From the NCBI GenBank assembly GCA_018823745.1, contig JAHJHR010000002.1, forward strand, positions 124,001 through 188,000: 64,000 nucleotides of DNA, read 5' to 3'. Of this stretch, positions 59,787 through 64,000 are shown piece after piece. Position 1 is the stretch's first letter; every line of letters begins with the position of its first letter. Position numbers and translations under genes: made by a program. The notes under the pieces were generated by a model. The model searched no databases. It was not told where the DNA came from and was given only the letters and a program-made list of their open reading frames with translations. This DNA comes from Alphaproteobacteria bacterium (GTDB taxonomy: Bacteria; Pseudomonadota; Alphaproteobacteria; Oceanibaculales; Oceanibaculaceae).

Positions 59787-59839
59787 ACGCCTGCAGAGCA
59801 GCTGATGAAGTTTTGCCGCAGATCGCCTATATTGGCGAT

Positions 59840-60217
59840 ATGGCACCGTTGACCAACGCAATATTTGGTATCCTGCTGCTCGCCCTTGCCGGGGCGGGCA
59901 TCGGGCCGAGCCATGCCCAGCAGCAGCTGGCGCCCGGCCAGTCGGATACGCAAAAAGACCCCGACAAGCGCACCAAGCGCGCGATTGTCCCCGGCGAGCA
60001 TGAGAATACGCGCTGCTACACCAGCATTCTGCTGGATGCCTATAACCGCTATGGCGTGTTCGGAACCATCGGCAGCATGCCGACGGAATTGCTGAACACC
60101 CTGCCGGGGGGCGTCAGCGCCGTGGCGCATTACTGCAACATCAATTACCGCGCCTGCGAGCAGGCGGCACAGTCTTTCCAGTCCCGATCCGATTCGGGCG
60201 GAAGCCGCTGCAACTAG
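59840..60217 (+). CDS. Small secreted Cys-containing protein, unknown
   Basis: 125 residues. Signal peptide MAPLTNAIFGILLLALAGAGIGPSHAQ, cleavage probably after SHA. The mature part has five Cys (TRCYTS, HYCNINYRACEQ, SRCN among them) and no recognised domain. The track ORF starts inside fdsA; ATG 59840 fits the signal peptide. It follows fdsA by 53 bases in the place where fdsC/fdsD usually lie, but resembles neither. Confidence 0.65.
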   Translation: MAPLTNAIFGILLLALAGAGIGPSHAQQQLAPGQSDTQKDPDKRTKRAIVPGEHENTRCYTSILLDAYNRYGVFGTIGSMPTELLNTLPGGVSAVAHYCNINYRACEQAAQSFQSRSDSGGSRCN

Positions 60218-60232
60218 TGTGAGGAGGCCGGA

Positions 60233-60562
60233 TCAGCGTGGCTGGCAGACGATCTGCTGGTTGCCGTCGATCAGGACCAGCTTGCCGCCGACCAGCACGT
60301 TGCTCCAGCAATTATCGCCCTGCTTGCGCGATTTGGCCTCGACCTGGACGGTCTGGTAATTACTGGGAATGGGAAATTCCATGACCCGGCCGACAGGAAT
60401 CCGCGTGAAGTCGCGCTGCCACAGCTTCATGCGCACCTGCACCTCGGTCGAGGACTGATTCTCCACCGTCACGATGCGCTTCTCCTGCGCCGAGACATCG
60501 CCCGCCAGCAGGGACATCACACAGGCCAGGCCGGCCAGCACAAGAGTATTGCCGTAGCGCAT
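60233..60562 (-). CDS. Small secreted protein, unknown
   Basis: 109 residues. Signal peptide RYGNTLVLAGLACVMSLLAGDVSAQ (cleaved after SAQ or VSA). The mature domain is beta-rich, with VTVENQSSTEVQVRMKLWQRDF, a Cys pair (NCWSN, IVCQPR) and an ending GGKLVLIDGNQQIVCQPR. No family recognised. Two ATGs lie in tandem (60565 and 60562); AGGGGA spacing favours the second. The track ORF extends into mobA. It is downstream of mobA by 10 bases. Confidence 0.65.
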   Translation of the reverse strand: MRYGNTLVLAGLACVMSLLAGDVSAQEKRIVTVENQSSTEVQVRMKLWQRDFTRIPVGRVMEFPIPSNYQTVQVEAKSRKQGDNCWSNVLVGGKLVLIDGNQQIVCQPR

Positions 60563-60572
60563 CATTTTTCCC

Positions 60573-61253
60573 CTAAGCGTTTTCTGGGTACATATTGGTT
60601 TGATTCTTCGCGTTAACCAAGAGAGAACGCTCCAGCAATGCCTGCGCCGTCGCCATTTCCTCCGGCGTATTGGCATTGAAGAACGGGTCCAGCCCCTCCT
60701 CGACCGCAAAATCGACTGTGGCCACCCGGTAGCCCGCCGTCCAGGCATCGACCTTGCGGATGCCGCGTACCACCACCGCGTCGCGCAGATCGTCCAGCAG
60801 CCGCACCGGCCACAAACCGAACACCGGATGGCTGCGCCCCTGCGAGGCCGCGCAGGCCATGTCCACCGTTCCCTCTTCTACCGCCGCCAGCATCCGGGCC
60901 ACCAGATCGACCGGCAGGAAGGGTGTATCGGCGGCGAAGCTGGCCATCCATCGGGCCTCCGGCAGGTTCTTTGCCGTCCAGTCCAGCCCGGTCAGCACGC
61001 CGGCCAGCGGCCCGGCATAGCCATCGACGATATCGCCGGCCACCGGCAGGCCATAGGTGGCGAAACGCGCCGGATCGCCATTCGCGTTCAGCACCGCCTT
61101 GTCCACCTGGCCACGCAGCCGCGCCAGCACATGCCCCAGTATCGTGGTGTCGCCCAGCGGCAGCAGGCATTTGTCGCCGCCGCCCATGCGCCGCGACAGG
61201 CCGCCGGCCAGCACCACACCAGCGATGGGCGGATTATTGCTATGCGGCATCAT
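60573..61253 (-). CDS. mobA: Molybdenum cofactor guanylyltransferase
   Basis: 226-residue nucleotidyltransferase that adds GMP to molybdopterin to give the bis-MGD cofactor used by formate dehydrogenase. Seen: GTP loop IAGVVLAGGLSRRMGGGDKCLLPLG about 9-33, LNANGDPARFATYGLPVAGDIVDGYAGPLAGVLTGLDW about 55-92, and SFAADTPFLPVDLVARM with the metal-binding Asp. The start overlaps the end of fdhD by 14 bases (ATGATG at 61253/61250). Confidence 0.93.
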   Translation of the reverse strand: MMPHSNNPPIAGVVLAGGLSRRMGGGDKCLLPLGDTTILGHVLARLRGQVDKAVLNANGDPARFATYGLPVAGDIVDGYAGPLAGVLTGLDWTAKNLPEARWMASFAADTPFLPVDLVARMLAAVEEGTVDMACAASQGRSHPVFGLWPVRLLDDLRDAVVVRGIRKVDAWTAGYRVATVDFAVEEGLDPFFNANTPEEMATAQALLERSLLVNAKNQTNMYPENA

Positions 61254-62121
61254 CTTCCACACTGCCCTTGCGGCGCTGATGCCGGGATTCCTCGACCACT
61301 TCCGCCGGGTCGGCATCGAAGACCAGCCTGTCCTCGCCGGCGACAGCGACAAAGCGCCTGCCCTTGGCCCGGCCGATCAAAGTGAGGCCCGCCTTGCGCG
61401 CCAGTTCCACCCCCCAGGCGGTGAAGCCGGAGCGGCTGATCAGCACCGGGATTTCCATATGCACCGTCTTGATGACCATCTCGCTGGTCAGCCTGCCGGT
61501 GGTGTAGAACATCTTGCCCCGGGGCGAGATTTTGTTCAGGAACATGTAGCCGGCGATCTTGTCCACCGCGTTGTGCCGGCCGACATCCTCCATATAGACC
61601 AGCGGCCGGTCCTCCTCGCACAGCACGCAGCCATGGATGGCGCCGGCGGTCAGATACAGGCTGGGCGTCAGGTTGATCTTCCGCGACAGGGCGTAGATCC
61701 AGCTGGTCCGCAGTGTCGCATCGGGATCAAGCGTGATCTCCTCGAACCGCTCCATCAGATCGCCGAACACCGTGCCTTGGGCACAGCCGGAGGTCTGGGT
61801 GCGCTTGGCCAGCTTCTGCTCGTAATCAGTCTCGCGCTCGGTGCGCACGACAACGGTGTCGATATCGTCGTCATAATCGATGCCGGTCACCACATCATCG
61901 GCGCGCAGCATGTGCTGGTTCAGCAGATAGCCGACCGCCAGGTAATCCGGGTGGTCGCAGATCGTCATCGCGGTGACGATCTCCTGCCGGTTCAGATAGA
62001 TCGTCAGCGGCCGCTCGACCGGCACGCGGATATCGACCCGGTTGCCCTCGTGATCGAGGCCGCTCACCGCCTCGCTCAGCCGGGGGTCGTCCGGCGTCGG
62101 CCTGATGGTAAATTCCTGCAT
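61240..62121 (-). CDS. fdhD: Formate dehydrogenase accessory sulfurtransferase FdhD
   Basis: 293 residues. Delivers sulfur from IscS to the Mo-bisMGD cofactor before insertion in formate dehydrogenase. Seen: RPLTIYLNRQEIVTAMTICDHPDYLAVGYLLNQ about 39-71, the catalytic-loop Cys in TQTSGCAQGTVFG about 113, LTAGAIHGCVLCEEDRPLVYMEDVGRHNAVDKIAGYM about 158-193, and FYTTGRLTSEMVIKTVHMEIPVLISRSGFTAWGVELA. The loop has one Cys rather than a CxxC. In Fds operons the homologue is FdsC; here it is 1.5 kb from fdsA on the other strand. Confidence 0.94.
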   Translation of the reverse strand: MQEFTIRPTPDDPRLSEAVSGLDHEGNRVDIRVPVERPLTIYLNRQEIVTAMTICDHPDYLAVGYLLNQHMLRADDVVTGIDYDDDIDTVVVRTERETDYEQKLAKRTQTSGCAQGTVFGDLMERFEEITLDPDATLRTSWIYALSRKINLTPSLYLTAGAIHGCVLCEEDRPLVYMEDVGRHNAVDKIAGYMFLNKISPRGKMFYTTGRLTSEMVIKTVHMEIPVLISRSGFTAWGVELARKAGLTLIGRAKGRRFVAVAGEDRLVFDADPAEVVEESRHQRRKGSVEDDAA

Positions 62122-62423
62122 GCCGCAATTATGGGGCAGCAGCGATGGTGCGGCAAGGAGGCTTCAGCGCTTGTCTTTCTGCCGCCCTACCCTTCGAGAC
62201 GGGCTACGCCCTCCTCAGGGTGAGGGTCATTCCAGGACCCACCGAAGGTGCCGCTCGCTCCCTCATGCTGAGGAGCCTGCGAAGCAGGCGTCTCGAAGCA
62301 TATGGCCGCGTAAAGAACCCCTCGAAAACCTATGGGTGAAATCCGGACGGTGGCGTTCTATATTCCAGGGTCACTGGTAAGACCAAAAAGCGCGGCACAG
62401 CGCGCTGGAAAGTTGAAAAGTCC
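62122..62423. other. Divergent fdhD-moaA intergenic region
   Basis: These 302 bases are occupied mainly by a long family-B repeat (62192-62298). Next to moaA lies a short GCGCG-GCACA-GCGCGC stretch. I looked for a molybdenum-cofactor riboswitch before moaA and could not recognise one. Confidence 0.5.
62192..62298. repeat. Dispersed palindromic repeat, family B, long copy
   Basis: CTTCGAGACG and GCGTCTCGAAG bound a 107-base element with internal CCTCCTCAGGGTGAGGG and CCCTCATGCTGAGGAG arms and a CCTGCGAAGCAGG hairpin. It has the same outer arms as the short copy at 28615. Confidence 0.75.
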
Positions 62424-63416
62424 ATGATCGACCCATTCGGCCGCACCATCGACTATCTGCGCGTCTCGGTCACTGACCGCTGCGATCTGCGCTGCGTCTA
62501 TTGCATGGCGGAGGACATGACCTTCCTGCCGAAGGCCGATGTGCTGTCGCTGGAGGAGTTGGATCGGCTGTGCAGCGCCTTTGTGCGCCAGGGCGTGCGC
62601 AAGCTGCGCCTGACCGGCGGCGAGCCGCTGGTGCGCCGGAACATCATGAGCCTGTTCCGCAGTCTGGGCCGGCACATCACGGCCGGCGATCTGGACGAGC
62701 TGACGCTGACCACCAACGGCACCCAGCTCGGCAAATATGCCGAGGAGCTGTATGCCGCCGGCGTGCGCCGGGTGAATGTGTCGCTGGACACGCTGGACCC
62801 GGCGAAATTCACCGCCATCACCCGCTGGGGCAATCTGGACAAGGTGATCGAGAACATCGCCATCGCCCGCGCGGCCGGGCTGGAGATCAAGATCAACGCC
62901 GTGGCGCTGAAGGGCGTGAACGAGCACGAGCTGGGCGATATGGTCGCCTGGTGCGGCGAGAATGACTATGACATGACCATCATCGAGGTCATGCCGATGG
63001 GCGACATCGGCAATGAGGACCGGGTCGACCAGTATCTGCCGCTGTCGATGGTGCGCCAGCAGCTCGGCCAGCGCTTCACCCTGACCGACAGCGACCACAA
63101 GACCGGCGGCCCGGCGCGTTATGTCCGCATTGAGGAGACCGGCCGGCGGCTGGGCTTCATCACCCCGCTGACCCATAATTTCTGCGAAAGCTGCAACCGC
63201 GTGCGCGTCACCTGCACCGGCACGCTGTATATGTGCCTGGGTCAGGAAGACGCCGCCGATCTGCGCGCGCCCCTGCGTGCCAGCGAAAGCGACGAGCCAC
63301 TAAATGCCGCGATCCTGGAGGCCATCGGCCGCAAGCCGAAGGGCCATGACTTCATCATCGACCGCCGCCATTCCAATGTCGCCGTGCCCCGCCATATGAG
63401 CGTCACCGGCGGCTGA
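62424..63416 (+). CDS. moaA: GTP 3',8-cyclase (molybdopterin synthesis)
   Basis: 330-residue radical-SAM enzyme that, with MoaC, turns GTP into cyclic pyranopterin. Seen: the radical-SAM cluster [12 protein letters not shown] about 20-31, [14 protein letters not shown] about 61-74, LTTNGTQL, and the second [4Fe-4S] site [22 protein letters not shown] about 253-274. The family's C-terminal GG is present (SVTGG). It is divergent from fdhD-mobA, and together the three genes cover first step, nucleotide addition and sulfuration of the cofactor of the adjacent formate dehydrogenase. Confidence 0.96.
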   Translation: MIDPFGRTIDYLRVSVTDRCDLRCVYCMAEDMTFLPKADVLSLEELDRLCSAFVRQGVRKLRLTGGEPLVRRNIMSLFRSLGRHITAGDLDELTLTTNGTQLGKYAEELYAAGVRRVNVSLDTLDPAKFTAITRWGNLDKVIENIAIARAAGLEIKINAVALKGVNEHELGDMVAWCGENDYDMTIIEVMPMGDIGNEDRVDQYLPLSMVRQQLGQRFTLTDSDHKTGGPARYVRIEETGRRLGFITPLTHNFCESCNRVRVTCTGTLYMCLGQEDAADLRAPLRASESDEPLNAAILEAIGRKPKGHDFIIDRRHSNVAVPRHMSVTGG

Positions 63417-63439
63417 CCCTCTGAAGCTTCGGCGGGAGG

Positions 63440-64000
63440 TCAGGCAGCAATACCGCGCGGCGGGCGCTTATCCTCCAGCCCCTGGAACTCGATGAAGCTG
63501 CTCATCCAGCTCCAGACATGGTCGCCATAGGCGAACGGCTCGAAATCGGGCGCCCCCGCCAGCGGCAACGGGCGGATCACCGCATCGACGGCGGGTTCAT
63601 AGAAGAAGGGCACGGAGACGCGCTCCCGGTTCGGGCTGGCCACGCGGTGTTCCGTCGCCTTCACCCGCCCGCCGGTCCAGCGTTCCAGAAGCTGACCGAA
63701 ATTCACCGCCAGCCCATCCTCGCGCGCCGGCACGTCGAGCCAGTCTCCGTTACGGGCACGGGCATGCAGCCCGCCCAGCGCGTCCTGGTTCAGCAGCGTG
63801 ACGAAGCCCGAATCGCAATGCGCCGTGCCGACGATATAGCGCCGCTCATCTCCATCCAGAATCAGTTCCGGCGCGAGGTCCGCCAGGGCCTCGGCCGACC
63901 GCGCCGGGTAACGGATAATGCGCAGGGTGGACACGCCGTCGCGGAACGGCGCCTCGAAGAAATCCTCATTCAGGCCGAGGCCGCGCGCGATGGCGCGCAT
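63440..64000 (-). CDS. Isopenicillin-N-synthase-like 2-oxoglutarate/Fe(II) oxygenase, C-terminal part
   Basis: The last 186 residues of a protein whose 5' end is beyond the window; the track's first Met is probably internal. Seen: the iron facial triad His-x-Asp in TAHCDSGFVTLL, the distal His in VKATEHRVASP, and the 2-oxoglutarate Arg/Ser in RERVSVPFFYEP. These mark the IPNS-like dioxygenase family. Substrate is unknown. It is convergent with moaA (23-base gap). Confidence 0.85.
   Translation of the reverse strand: MRAIARGLGLNEDFFEAPFRDGVSTLRIIRYPARSAEALADLAPELILDGDERRYIVGTAHCDSGFVTLLNQDALGGLHARARNGDWLDVPAREDGLAVNFGQLLERWTGGRVKATEHRVASPNRERVSVPFFYEPAVDAVIRPLPLAGAPDFEPFAYGDHVWSWMSSFIEFQGLEDKRPPRGIAA

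Noticed and set aside
62310-62423. Molybdenum-cofactor riboswitch in front of moaA
   Set aside because: Only a GCGCG-N5-GCGCGC stretch is visible. I could not find the conserved multi-stem core of the Moco motif.
1-64000. Defence island, prophage, biosynthetic cluster or integrated element
   Set aside because: No integrase, transposase, phage, restriction, toxin-antitoxin or NRPS/PKS gene was seen. Gene content and codon style are uniform core genome.
1-64000. tRNA or rRNA genes
   Set aside because: I scanned the intergenic stretches for GGTTCGA-type T-arms and acceptor stems and found none convincing.

Overview
The window is GC-rich bacterial chromosome, densely packed with genes. It points to an alphaproteobacterium of the Rhodospirillales type. 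The markers are a CtrA response regulator, a ChpT-like phosphotransferase, FlbD, the FlhF/FlhG pair that usually goes with polar flagella, and an NAD-linked molybdenum formate dehydrogenase. I cannot name the genus. I saw no rRNA, tRNA, insertion sequence, prophage or CRISPR array.

Layout. 1-1286: leftward ubiK, a YbjN-domain gene and the start of proC. 1397-10590: a rightward housekeeping run (hldD, lgt, midA-like, pgeF, a duplicated-domain lipoprotein, prs, rplY, pth, ychF, a dienelactone hydrolase). 10624-22148: a leftward metabolic block (acyl-CoA synthetase, cysS, a short gltX, nadE, a CoA-transferase, a YkgJ-type Cys-cluster protein, pncB, class II aroG, a thioredoxin-like DUF3088 protein). 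22236-25123: rightward arsR-SRPBCC pair, then a yybP-ykoY manganese riboswitch with its GDT1-type transporter, a cupin and a VOC protein. 25127-32785: mtnP, an AceE/transketolase-like enzyme next to alanine dehydrogenase, an EamA transporter, a small secreted protein and an MFS transporter.

32787-54922 is a motility and CtrA supercluster. Leftward flagellar genes run in transcription order fliI, fliJ, fliF, fliG, fliH, fliN, a motA/pomA-like gene, flbD, flhA, flhF, flhG and a fliK-like gene. Divergent from fliI is ctrA, which ends at a strong bidirectional terminator shared with the leftward chemotaxis operon cheA-cheW-cheY-cheB-cheR. chpT lies upstream of cheA. A perfect TTAA-N7-TTAA CtrA-type box sits in the chpT-cheA gap, and degenerate copies lie in the fliI-ctrA gap. 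The likely logic is that ChpT phosphorylates CtrA and CtrA drives its own gene plus flagellar and chemotaxis transcription.

54985-63416: a DUF3553 gene, then a two-gene formate dehydrogenase (a fused FdsG-FdsB subunit and FdsA). Nearby are the cofactor genes moaA, mobA and fdhD, and two small secreted proteins of unknown role. The window ends inside an isopenicillin-N-synthase-like oxygenase gene.

Most of the window is conserved core biology. The best leads for a second look are non-coding: the manganese riboswitch and its expression platform, a twin-operator and apparently leaderless arsR, the CtrA boxes, a 47-bp AT-rich palindrome between fliJ and fliF, and two families of dispersed intergenic palindromic repeats.
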